Shown: positions 53,330-61,101, counted from the stretch's first letter. The stretch: 64,000 bases of DNA from Candidatus Melainabacteria bacterium (GCA_902168245.1 CABHPA010000025.1:43467-107466), one strand, 5' to 3'. Program-made: numbers and translations. The notes: generated by a model from the sequence alone, not told the origin.

Positions 53330-54478
53330 CTAATCCCAGTCTTTCATGCGATTTACGACATCAACCTGTTCAGTCCTACAGTACATTCTTGTCGTAGAAA
53401 TCTGGTTGTGACCACAAGCAAGCTGTAAATCAACGATATTCCTACCTTTAGCAATGTTGTTCGTTACAAACGATCTCCTCATCGCATGAGGATAAGCCTC
53501 TATTCCAACTCTTTCGGCAATTCTCTGAATCCTATCCCTTAAGCCATAACGAGTCATAAGATTACCGTCTCTGTTCTTGAATAAAGGCTCATCATCTGTA
53601 AATGGGCCATATTCATCGATATAAGCGATTAGAGCATCATATGCTTTCTTGGTTAACCCAACCCAACGCTCTTTTCCACCTTTACCGACTGTCTTGATCT
53701 CTCTGTTTGTAAGGTTAATCGCTTTCATCGTTAAGGTTCGGAACTCGCTGTTTCTGAGTCCTGTTTCTGATAAAACAATCACAAGTGCTCGTTCAAAAGC
53801 ATTTCTACAGGCATTTTCTATAGCATCTATCTGTTCCTCACGTAAAGCCACTTGTTTGGCTGGAGTGTGTCTTTTGACGGGGATTCTGCGTATTTTTTCA
53901 AGCTCTACAGCATCAAACATTTCCTCTTGGACTAACCAAACACCAAAGGCGGTCATTACACGGTGAATTTTCTGTCTTTTTCCGAACTTTTCCTTAGGTA
54001 ATTCAAGAAGTTCAGCTCTGACATTGTGAAAACTCAACTCTCCATACTTTTCTAGGAAATATGTAAGGTAGTATCTATGGATTTTAATGGTTTCAGGACT
54101 GTAAGGATTCCCATCTGCATTGTGAAGACCTTGTTCACAGAACTTCAGGAAGAGAGAAACTAGTTCTAATTGGCTGCTAACCACCTTTTTGGTTGTCTTT
54201 TTATAGATGCGTTCAACCTCTTTGGTCTTTAGAGACTCTTTCATGGCTATTACAGACTGGGTTGCTATACGCCAACTGATCTTTGTTCCATATTCAGTAG
54301 GGATAGCTGCTATTTTCCCCGCTTCACACCAGTATTTGAGTGTATTCTGTGCTTTACCAAGGTAATTGGCAGCATCCTCAATTGTCATCCATTGATCATT
54401 CATAGTGTTTGGCTGGGTGGCTTTCCGCACTTCCACGTTGCACCCGTGCTTTGCGGAGTTTCTATTGTAAACGGACAT
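53330..54478 (-). CDS. Phage tyrosine integrase with N-terminal excisionase-like HTH
   Basis: The 382-residue protein has a MerR/excisionase-type HTH at about residues 31-75 (MTIEDAANYLGKAQNTLKYW), a SAM-like core-binding domain at about 100-190 and a catalytic domain with Arg242, Lys266/269, His331, Arg334, His357 and Tyr366, complete for tyrosine recombinases. ATG 54478 has GAGGAG upstream; the frame is open through the tRNA but that is not coding. Its gene abuts attR, as usual. It should recombine within the anticodon region of tRNA-Pro. Confidence 0.95.
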   Translation of the reverse strand: MSVYNRNSAKHGCNVEVRKATQPNTMNDQWMTIEDAANYLGKAQNTLKYWCEAGKIAAIPTEYGTKISWRIATQSVIAMKESLKTKEVERIYKKTTKKVVSSQLELVSLFLKFCEQGLHNADGNPYSPETIKIHRYYLTYFLEKYGELSFHNVRAELLELPKEKFGKRQKIHRVMTAFGVWLVQEEMFDAVELEKIRRIPVKRHTPAKQVALREEQIDAIENACRNAFERALVIVLSETGLRNSEFRTLTMKAINLTNREIKTVGKGGKERWVGLTKKAYDALIAYIDEYGPFTDDEPLFKNRDGNLMTRYGLRDRIQRIAERVGIEAYPHAMRRSFVTNNIAKGRNIVDLQLACGHNQISTTRMYCRTEQVDVVNRMKDWD

Positions 54479-54498
54479 ATATCGTGTTTCTCCTCTTG

Positions 54499-54514
54499 TG
54501 TATATAAAATAGCG
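54499..54514 (-). promoter_or_regulatory. CTATTT-type junction motif before integrase
   Basis: On the minus strand CGCTATTTTATATACA, 20 bases before ATG 54478, then GAGGAG. Confidence 0.5.
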
Positions 54515-54543
54515 ATATCGTGGACGTTGGCGAAATGAAAGTC

Positions 54544-54572
54544 TTGCCCCATGCGTACCTTCCACATATAAT
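54544..54572 (+). promoter_or_regulatory. Phage-supplied promoter for tRNA-Pro
   Basis: TTGCCC (54544-54549) and TATAAT (54567-54572) are 17 bases apart, with a perfect -10. Transcription should start near 54579, about 11 bases before the tRNA. It lies inside the prophage, so the phage must keep this essential tRNA expressed in lysogens. Confidence 0.8.
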
Positions 54573-54587
54573 GTCATTCTTAAGTTT

Positions 54588-54631
54588 GTCGGGCCGTAGC
54601 GCAGCTTGGTAGCGCACTTCCTTGGGGTGGA
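54588..54631 (+). other. attR
   Basis: Perfect 44-bp copy of attL, covering two bases before tRNA-Pro and its first 42 bases. Strand exchange must occur within this identity, likely at the anticodon stem-loop. Confidence 0.95.
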
Positions 54632-54666
54632 AGGGGTCGCAGGTTCAAATCCTGTCGGTCCGACCA
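54590..54666 (+). tRNA. tRNA-Pro(GGG)
   Basis: The 77-base sequence folds as a complete tRNA: acceptor CGGGCCG/CGGTCCG, D-stem GCGC/GCGC, anticodon stem CTTCC/GGAAG with loop TTGGGGT (anticodon GGG), T-arm GCAGG-TTCAAAT-CCTGT, and encoded CCA. Its 5' part is phage-derived in this lysogen, and its 3' part chromosomal. It reads CCC/CCU proline codons. Confidence 0.97.
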
Positions 54667-54670
54667 ATAG

Positions 54671-54700
54671 CCCTCGTTGCCTTGTGCCACGGGGGTTTTT
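54671..54700 (+). terminator. tRNA-Pro terminator
   Basis: CCCTCGT (54671-54677) and ACGGGGG (54689-54695) form a 7-bp stem with one G-T, followed by TTTTT. Confidence 0.75.
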
Positions 54701-54852
54701 GCCATGGGCCAGAATGTGGGAATTCTGAAATTTACAATCTCCGTGAGGAAGTGCGCCTATGTGTTCCTCTGGACACAATTCCCTGGAGGAAGTGGACTTT
54801 TACGCCCAAAAGAGTGATGAATGCGGTGTCCCAACTAGAAAGGAGCCAATTC

Positions 54853-55716
54853 ATGACTGTAAGGAATCCTAAGAAAGCCCATCTTGACTATTTATCCACT
54901 TGGGAGGATGCTATGCGCTTTGGCCTGATGGACGGTAGGCCCTATAGTGAAATCTCCATTGAAACCTATATTTACTATGCTCGCTGGTTTTTAGAGCGCT
55001 ATCCCGCAATATCGCTGGAAACGCTGAAAAAGGCCCTACTAGCCATTCCAACCGAGCATTTTGCCAAGCGTCTGAAGATGTATCAGGCTGTCACCAGTCT
55101 GGCCAAGATTTTGATCCAAGAAAAGGCATTAGATCCAGTGTATCTGACTGAATCGAAAAAATTCCGGCCTCGGCGTCATTTGCCGGAACGGAAGATTACG
55201 GTCGATCAAAAGGGACTTGATAAGCTGATAGAGGCTTGCCAGAACCCGTTGGAAGAATTACTGGTCATTTTGCTCAGTCAAACTGGTCTTAGAGTAAGTG
55301 AAGCGGCTAATTTGAAGCTGGAAGATATCAATTATGAAGAGAAGTATTTGACAGTGATGCTTGCCAAATGGGGTAAAACCCGCCGGGTGGGCTTATCCAG
55401 CAAAGTCATTGAAGCGATCCAAATGTATTTAACATATAGACCTAATGTGGAAGAGGAGTGGCTGCTCATTAACCGCAATGGAAACCGCATGAATCGCTTT
55501 GGCATCCGAAACCGATTGGACCGAATTGGAGACCGGGTGGATGTCAGGGTAACCCCGCATGCGCTTAGGCGAGCCTTTGTGACATTGAATGCCAATAAGG
55601 GTCGGCCACTGGTGATGCTTCAGATCGCTTGCGGGCATAACGATATTTCTACCACTCGCTCCTATTGTATGACCACTGAAGATGAAACCATTGAGGCCAT
55701 GCGAGCTTGGGACTGA
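54853..55716 (+). CDS. Second tyrosine recombinase, beside tRNA-Pro
   Basis: The 287-residue recombinase has a core-binding domain (about residues 10-95) and catalytic Arg147, Lys172/175, His236, Arg239, His262 and Tyr271. It is clearly related to the phage integrase (shared SQTGLR/SETGLR, ACGHN-ISTTR-Y, terminal W-D) but lacks the HTH. ATG 54853 is preferred, with AAGGAG eight bases upstream; ATG 54817 is possible. It points away from tRNA-Pro and probably belongs to another element that once used this or a nearby site. Confidence 0.92.
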   Translation: MTVRNPKKAHLDYLSTWEDAMRFGLMDGRPYSEISIETYIYYARWFLERYPAISLETLKKALLAIPTEHFAKRLKMYQAVTSLAKILIQEKALDPVYLTESKKFRPRRHLPERKITVDQKGLDKLIEACQNPLEELLVILLSQTGLRVSEAANLKLEDINYEEKYLTVMLAKWGKTRRVGLSSKVIEAIQMYLTYRPNVEEEWLLINRNGNRMNRFGIRNRLDRIGDRVDVRVTPHALRRAFVTLNANKGRPLVMLQIACGHNDISTTRSYCMTTEDETIEAMRAWD

Positions 55717-55730
55717 AACCATCTTTTAAA

Positions 55731-55772
55731 TTCAAGAGAGACAGGCTGGAAACCCAGCCTGTCTCTCTTGAA
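55731..55772. terminator. Strong bidirectional terminator
   Basis: A perfect 19-bp stem (arms 55731-55749 and 55754-55772; core AGACAGGCTGG/CCAGCCTGTCT) with loop AAAC and A/T-rich flanks lies between the two convergent recombinase genes. Confidence 0.92.
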
Positions 55773-55782
55773 TTTTCCAATA

Positions 55783-56118
55783 TCACTTACTTTTGGGTAG
55801 AGGTAGCCCTTCAATGTAACCTTGCTCTTTGGCCCAGGTGAGCAAGCCCCGGAAGACCATCTTGGTTTTATTAATGGTCTTGAGAGCACGGTCTTTCCCA
55901 TTTTTGGGAATTTTGAGTAGCTCGTCCGATTTGTAGAACTTGGCCACATGGGCTGGCAAGATATTGGTGAGCTTCTTGTCGGCCCTGAAGTAGGCGATTA
56001 TTTGCTTACAATCCTGTCCGTAAGTATAAAGAGTGCGAGGACTTTTACCCGATTCTTCCAGGGATTTCAGATAATGCTCAGTAGCTTCTTGCAAAGTAAT
56101 ATCGTTTTTTGGACTCAT
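55783..56118 (-). CDS. Stand-alone core-binding-domain protein of a tyrosine recombinase
   Basis: The 111 residues form a typical SAM-like recombinase N-terminal domain: ITLQEATEHYLKSLEESGKS, TLYTYGQDCKQIIAYF, then INKTKMVFRGLLTWAKEQGYI. The frame stops where the catalytic domain should begin, right at a terminator, so it is either a truncated integrase or a small protein that binds attachment sites without cutting. ATG 56118 has AAAGGAA upstream, so it may be expressed. Confidence 0.75.
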   Translation of the reverse strand: MSPKNDITLQEATEHYLKSLEESGKSPRTLYTYGQDCKQIIAYFRADKKLTNILPAHVAKFYKSDELLKIPKNGKDRALKTINKTKMVFRGLLTWAKEQGYIEGLPLPKSK

Positions 56119-56358
56119 GACTGTTCCTTTCTGGTTATGGGACAGTCACATACACGCTCTGTATAGGGAGAAAGTCAACGATATTAAGGTTGTTGATAGG
56201 AGATCTAAGCAAGTAAGGCAATTAGGCCAGAAAAAGATGGACTTCGGTAGTGGCACGCAGCCTGGTAGAAATCATATAAGGGGCAAGTCACCGAAGGCCC
56301 ACCATTTTTACAATATACATTGATTAGCCCCACAAGGCTGATTTTTTGTGTCTTTCTT

Positions 56359-56408
56359 TCACATTGACATTGTGGAGGTCGCTGGTTCGAGTCCAGTACC
56401 GCCCACCA
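56359..56408 (+). pseudogene. 3' half of tRNA-Val(GAC), attachment-site remnant
   Basis: The sequence contains an anticodon arm TCACA-TTGACAT-TGTGG (anticodon GAC), variable loop AGGTC, T-arm GCTGG-TTCGAGT-CCAGT and ACCGCCCACCA. The acceptor 5' strand and D-arm are absent upstream. Such a 3' half is what remains at one end when an element integrates at the anticodon arm of tRNA-Val and brings its own 3' copy. No intact tRNA-Val is in this window. Confidence 0.85.
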
Positions 56409-56534
56409 CTCTGTAAAAGGCTTTTGGCGATTCCGTAAGGGGTCGCTTTTTTACTGTAAGTGCAACATAAGTGCACGGCAAATGATTGTTTTTACCATGT
56501 TTTAAATTTTCAGTCAGCCCCCAAAAAAACCAAA

Positions 56535-56586
56535 AGGTGTACTTTTTTTTATTTTTTTCGATTCTGGTGTACTATAGGTGCATACC
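56535..56586 (+). promoter_or_regulatory. Operator-like GGTGTAC repeats before the 56610 operon
   Basis: GGTGTACT occurs at 56536 and again at 56566, exactly 30 bases (about three helical turns) apart, and an inverted GCATACC follows at 56580-56586. The second copy overlaps a -10-like TACTAT. The HTH protein encoded downstream is a candidate autoregulator. Confidence 0.55.
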
Positions 56587-56609
56587 ATTTTTTTGAGGGG
56601 ATTTTCCGT

Positions 56610-57314
56610 ATGACACAAAATCCATATCGGGATTACATCAATGAAGTTCTCCCGAAAAAATTCCAAAGAGCCCTAATCCCTTGGATGGAAAAAGCGTATA
56701 ACTTGGTAAACACTGAGATGGCTAGAGATTTCTACCAGTTTCCAACCGCAAAAAAGAATACTGGCAACCTTGTTAATATTGCAATAGATGGATGTTTAGC
56801 CACAATGATTGATCGAGGAATTCTAGAGGCTGAATATGAATTTGCCACCTATCCCCAATCCTCCCAAAAATATCTCAAAGTAATTACAAATGGTGCAATG
56901 CTTGTTCATTGTCGAGTACCCAAACCATCCAGTTTTGTTCGAAAGGCTTTACATAGAGACTACCAGCGCTTAGCCAACATCACACTAATGCCAGAACAAC
57001 AGCTATCACTAGATTTTGGGGAAGATTATCTTGAGCAAGAGATGGGACCTATTCCAGAACACCCTCTTTTAGTTTTGACTCATAGCACCAAAGGGTTCGA
57101 TTTTGTTAACATATCCTTAGCCCATTTCAAATATCCAGATTGGCTCTACCAAACCCAAAACTTAAAAGATGAATTGCATGTCGTAGAAGAGGATCTTCCC
57201 AAAGCTGAAAGGCCAGATGAGGAGGCACTACTCAAGTTGCTTCGTACCGCCATGAAATCCAGCCAGGAGCTTAAGCAAAATGACAATGACAGAGGAACAG
57301 GTACAAGAGTTTAA
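56610..57314 (+). CDS. Unknown protein coupled to HTH-ImmA/IrrE gene
   Basis: The 234-residue protein (ATG 56610, GAGGGG ten bases upstream) has an alpha-helical N-terminus and mixed alpha/beta body, for example TGNLVNIAIDGCLATMIDRG, and an acidic C-terminal helix. Its end overlaps the next gene by 35 bases, so both are co-translated. Many HTH-ImmA/IrrE genes form toxin-antitoxin or regulator-target pairs; here the partner is of a family I do not recognise. Confidence 0.7.
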   Translation: MTQNPYRDYINEVLPKKFQRALIPWMEKAYNLVNTEMARDFYQFPTAKKNTGNLVNIAIDGCLATMIDRGILEAEYEFATYPQSSQKYLKVITNGAMLVHCRVPKPSSFVRKALHRDYQRLANITLMPEQQLSLDFGEDYLEQEMGPIPEHPLLVLTHSTKGFDFVNISLAHFKYPDWLYQTQNLKDELHVVEEDLPKAERPDEEALLKLLRTAMKSSQELKQNDNDRGTGTRV

Positions 57315-58440
57315 TCCTGACAAACTACGGCAGGCATTAAAGGCAAGAGCTTATAAGCAGACTGAATTTGCTAATCGCCTTGGTGTTGTAAAGTCTATGG
57401 TGAATGGCGTTTTAACAGGATCAAAAAAGCCATCCCCATCTTTTTTTCAACAAGTTTGTGAAATTTTGGATTTCCCACCAGAGTTTTTCTTTCAACCTAC
57501 AAAAACACCATTACAGCCTGATACGCCCATATTTTTTAGGCGTTATTCGACAACAAGTGAAATATCCATTAAAGCAAGTGAACAAAAACTTGAGTGGTTA
57601 GTAGAACTGTTATCGGAAATATTAATGCATATAACTATACCTACTCCCAAGCTACCCAATCCTTCTTCGAGTTTTGCTCCCGCAACGGATCGAACTGATG
57701 AAATCGAGTTCTTGGCGACTCAGTGCCGAGCCTTATGGGGACTAGGAGATGGGCCTATTATCGATTTGGTTCGTTTTATGGAATTAAATGGGATTTTGGT
57801 TGCAAAAACCAATCTAGGCTTCGATAAAATTGATGCTTTTTCTTGCTGGGTTAACAATAAATTTCCAGTTGTTTTGCTTGGCAATGACAAGTCCTGCTGC
57901 GCTCGATCTCGTTTCGATGCAGCACATGAACTTGGACATCTCATTTTACATAGATACGTAAAAAGTCAGGACGTGCTAGACAAGACCAGCTATAAGAAAC
58001 TGGAAAATGAAGCAGACAGGTTTGCATCAGCATTTTTAATGCCTTCTTCTTCTTTCCCTAACGAGGTTTATTTTGAGCACTTAGAATATTTTATTCAGCT
58101 CAAAAAGCGGTGGCAAGTATCAATTGCAGCAATGATACGCAGAAGCAAAGATACGGGAAGAATTTCTACGACTAAATATGAAAGACTTTATCAACAGATC
58201 AGTATGAATCGTTGGCGCAAAAACGAACCTCTTGATGATGAACTTACACCTGAATCTCCCATGTTAATCTGCAAAGCCGTTGAAATGGCAATTGAATCAG
58301 GCTGTTTAACATCACAGGCCCTACAAAATGTTTTAAAAGTGAAGATGTCCGAGATTGAAGACCTTCTTAATCTTCAAGCGGGCTTTTTACAACAAAGAAA
58401 TATAAACTCTAAAGTTGTATCTATTAATCTCAAAAAATGA
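57280..58440 (+). CDS. XRE-type HTH regulator fused to ImmA/IrrE metallopeptidase
   Basis: The 386-residue protein starts with a Cro/CI-type HTH (residues about 12-65: KQTEFANRLGVVKSMVNGVLT). The ImmA/IrrE-type zinc peptidase follows, with HELGH at 216-220 and a downstream Glu in ENEADRFASAFLMP. Proteins of this type control mobile elements by cleaving a repressor or act as regulator of a linked gene. CAGGAG lies upstream of the ATG. It likely binds the repeats before 56610. Confidence 0.92.
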   Translation: MTMTEEQVQEFNPDKLRQALKARAYKQTEFANRLGVVKSMVNGVLTGSKKPSPSFFQQVCEILDFPPEFFFQPTKTPLQPDTPIFFRRYSTTSEISIKASEQKLEWLVELLSEILMHITIPTPKLPNPSSSFAPATDRTDEIEFLATQCRALWGLGDGPIIDLVRFMELNGILVAKTNLGFDKIDAFSCWVNNKFPVVLLGNDKSCCARSRFDAAHELGHLILHRYVKSQDVLDKTSYKKLENEADRFASAFLMPSSSFPNEVYFEHLEYFIQLKKRWQVSIAAMIRRSKDTGRISTTKYERLYQQISMNRWRKNEPLDDELTPESPMLICKAVEMAIESGCLTSQALQNVLKVKMSEIEDLLNLQAGFLQQRNINSKVVSINLKK

Positions 58441-58620
58441 ATTAACACCTTACCTTACTGTTAGAGCACACTCTGAGGCAGCTATAGCGACATACTAACA
58501 ACTTTTTGCCGCACCTTTACGTTATCCAATTCCAATATAATATCCCCAAATAACCACAAAATAATTCCGTTTTTCTGATAACATGTCTGAACATTAGTTA
58601 TCAAGAGAGTGGGAAACATT

Positions 58621-61101
58621 GTGAATCTAGATTTTGCCAAACTTGCAGGAAAACAGACCGCCGATACGATATCAGATCCGCAAAAAATATTTCATGCCCT
58701 ACCCGAAAAAGACAAAAAATACAAATATCTTCGAGATGTTCAGGGCGAAGTCTTAGGAACTTGGTTTAACCGTAGGGACGAACGTGATTTACTGCTTAAA
58801 ATGAATACAGGAAGCGGCAAAACGGTTGTAGGCCTGCTTATCTTAAAATCCTGTCTGAATGATAACATGGGGCCATCTGTCTATGTCGCCCCAGATAATT
58901 ATTTGGTTCAACAAGTCATCAAAACAGCAAACGAACTAGGCATCGAAACCACTACAGATCCCAGATCGTCGCATTATACAGCAGGCAAAGCTGTCTTGGT
59001 TATTCCGATTCATACGTTAGTTAATGGAAAATCAAAATTTGGGGTTGGGGCTGAAGGCATAAAATTGGCAATTGGAAGCATTATTATTGATGACGCACAT
59101 GCGTGTATTGCTACAACACAAGAGCAATTTACCCTCACACTTTCTCATGAACATCCTTGCTACAAGAAACTTTTCCAAATATTCCGAGAAGATTTGATTG
59201 GTCAATCCCATATTGGAGTTTTGGAAATGGAAAATGGAGATCCTAAAGGGTTAGTCCCTGTCCCGTATTGGGCTTGGATAAACAGACAGGAAACAATCAC
59301 TAAAATCCTTTTTGAAGCACGAGAAGAGCAGGATTTTTCCTTCATTTGGCCCTTAATCAAAGACAACTTGGCTCTTTGTCAATGTGTATTCAGTTCGCGT
59401 GCAGTTGAAATCTCACTAAAATCTCTACCTATCAATGTAATCAATAGCTTCACGCAAGCACATCGCCGTATCTATATGACAGCTACACTTTCAAACGATA
59501 GTGTATTGGTCTCAGACTTCAATGCCGATCCAGATTCTCTCAAGATTCCTATCAGTCCTAAAACAGCTAGCGATATCGGTGATCGCATGATTTTAATCCC
59601 ACAGGAGCTAAATACAGATACTACCGATGATGATATTAAAGCTCTATTAGTACAGCTTAGCGAATCACATAATATTGTTGTCATTGTTCCATCGTTTCAA
59701 CGTGCACAATATTGGCAAAATGTCGCTGCGGATATTTTGACAGCCAAGAATATTGTTGAAGGAGTAAATAAGCTTCAAAACTCCCACATTGGTCTGGTTG
59801 TTCTGGTGAATAAGTATGATGGCATTGATCTACCAGATGATGCTTGCAGAGTACTTGTTATCGATGGCCTTCCGAGTGCTCGCCGATTAATCGATCGTAT
59901 TGAACAATCTGCTTTATTACACAGCGAATCCTATAAATGCCGACAGATTCAAAGAATTGAACAAGGCATGGGAAGAGGTGTTCGTTCAAATGATGATTAT
60001 TGCGCTGTGCTCTTAATGGGAGCACAGCTTACTCAACAACTCAATGCCCCTAATGCACTTAATCACTTTACTGAAGCCACAAAAGCCCAGTTAGAATTAT
60101 CCAAACTGGTTTCAGATCAAATTGAAAATAAAGGTATTAATGAAGTTATTAGCGTAATTGACGTCTTACTTTCTCGGAATTCAAATTGGGTCCGAGCATC
60201 TAAAGAAGCTTTGATTGATATAGTCTATCCGTCAGAGGCAGCTATAAGCGAAGCTGTAATACGGCAAAGAGTAGCATTCAACGCAGCAAGTAGGAATCAA
60301 TTCGAAACTGCGCAAAATGAGATGCAGGCTGTTGCTAATACCACAACTGATAAAATAGAGAAGGGATGGTATCTTCAGCAAGTGGCTGAATATGCTCATA
60401 ATATTGATCCTGTTGAGTCTCAGACTATATTAGCTGCTGCATCCAACTTAAATCCCAACATTTTGAAGCCTATAGTAGGTGTAAATTACAAAAAACTTAA
60501 TCCGCTAAATCAAGAGCAGGCTGAGCATTGTTCCAAGTATTTAAATAAAACATACTTTTCTTCAAATGAATTCATGATTGGGGTAAATGCCCTGCTAGAT
60601 CAGCTTAAATTTGCGCCAGAATCTTGGAATTCATTCGAAGAAACAATAAAGGAACTTGCATTCTTACTTGGATTTGAAGGACAACGTCCTGAAAAAGAGT
60701 TTAACCGGGGACCGGATGTTCTTTGGGGGATTGGCGATCTGAAATATCTTACAATTTCCTGCAAAAATGAGGCAACAGCATCTTCAATTACGAAGCGATA
60801 TGCAGAAGAGATTGGCGGCTCAGCAAACTGGTTTAAACAAACCTATGATCATACTTGTAACTGTATACCAGTTATTATCCACCCAGTGGCAGTTTTTGAT
60901 AATAATGCTACTCCTCCGATTGATACTCGGGTTATTACTCAAGATAAACTCGATTCATTAAGAGAGGCCGTAAGAAAATTTGCAAAAGCAATTGCTGACA
61001 AAATGAATGATCCAGAGAGTATTCGTATAAACCTGAACCATTTCAAGCTTTCTGGCCCTGCTTTTATTGAGGCATTTACAGTTACATATAAACGAAACTA
61101 G
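58621..61101 (+). CDS. SF2 helicase with C-terminal PD-(D/E)xK-like nuclease domain
   Basis: The 826-residue protein has Walker A NTGSGKT (residues 62-68), DDAH (157-160) as motif II, TATLS as motif III and QGMGRGVR as motif VI, a DinG/XPD- or DEAH-like ATPase core. After a helical region, residues of about 690-720 read EKEFNRGPDVLW then TISCKNEA, the Asp-x(n)-[SE]-C-K arrangement of restriction-endonuclease-like nucleases. GTG 58621 is chosen over 58609 because of AGAGTGG spacing. Helicase-nuclease fusions occur in anti-phage defence; that role is inferred. Confidence 0.8.
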   Translation: MNLDFAKLAGKQTADTISDPQKIFHALPEKDKKYKYLRDVQGEVLGTWFNRRDERDLLLKMNTGSGKTVVGLLILKSCLNDNMGPSVYVAPDNYLVQQVIKTANELGIETTTDPRSSHYTAGKAVLVIPIHTLVNGKSKFGVGAEGIKLAIGSIIIDDAHACIATTQEQFTLTLSHEHPCYKKLFQIFREDLIGQSHIGVLEMENGDPKGLVPVPYWAWINRQETITKILFEAREEQDFSFIWPLIKDNLALCQCVFSSRAVEISLKSLPINVINSFTQAHRRIYMTATLSNDSVLVSDFNADPDSLKIPISPKTASDIGDRMILIPQELNTDTTDDDIKALLVQLSESHNIVVIVPSFQRAQYWQNVAADILTAKNIVEGVNKLQNSHIGLVVLVNKYDGIDLPDDACRVLVIDGLPSARRLIDRIEQSALLHSESYKCRQIQRIEQGMGRGVRSNDDYCAVLLMGAQLTQQLNAPNALNHFTEATKAQLELSKLVSDQIENKGINEVISVIDVLLSRNSNWVRASKEALIDIVYPSEAAISEAVIRQRVAFNAASRNQFETAQNEMQAVANTTTDKIEKGWYLQQVAEYAHNIDPVESQTILAAASNLNPNILKPIVGVNYKKLNPLNQEQAEHCSKYLNKTYFSSNEFMIGVNALLDQLKFAPESWNSFEETIKELAFLLGFEGQRPEKEFNRGPDVLWGIGDLKYLTISCKNEATASSITKRYAEEIGGSANWFKQTYDHTCNCIPVIIHPVAVFDNNATPPIDTRVITQDKLDSLREAVRKFAKAIADKMNDPESIRINLNHFKLSGPAFIEAFTVTYKRN

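Larger units (their letters stand above)
17094..54631. mobile_element. Complete temperate podovirus-type prophage integrated in tRNA-Pro(GGG)
   Basis: A 44-bp perfect direct repeat marks both ends (17094-17137 and 54588-54631), so one repeat plus the interior is 37,494 bp. Inside are integrase, small- and large-terminase candidates, portal, scaffold, capsid, adaptor, nozzle-like protein, ejection proteins, fibres and a lysis-type cassette, without tape measure or tail sheath, as expected for a short-tailed phage. Base composition is clearly AT-richer than the flanking host. All large structural genes are open, so the prophage may be functional. Confidence 0.95.
56119..56609. other. Non-coding stretch with tRNA remnants
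   Basis: The 490 bases hold no credible gene. A tRNA-Val 3' half is at 56359-56408. Another segment has a 7-bp acceptor-like pairing, CTTCGGT (56242-56248) with ACCGAAG (56290-56296), followed by GCCCACCA, but no anticodon arm. Operator-like repeats occupy the right end. Confidence 0.5.

Noticed and set aside
53461..53470. CGTTACAAA sequence in the integrase gene as a further iteron
   Set aside because: It is a single copy far from the cluster and encodes the conserved FVTN segment; kept out of the origin call.
54479..54778. Upstream extension of the integrase frame through tRNA-Pro
   Set aside because: It is open by chance across the tRNA; the start at 54478 has GAGGAG and the extension crosses attR.
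54622..54852. Upstream extension of the second recombinase into tRNA-Pro
   Set aside because: A perfect AAGGAG supports ATG 54853, and the family N-terminus starts there.
56242..56304. tRNA-like segment ending in GCCCACCA
   Set aside because: A 7-bp acceptor-like pairing exists, but no anticodon arm and no T-loop; not a functional tRNA.
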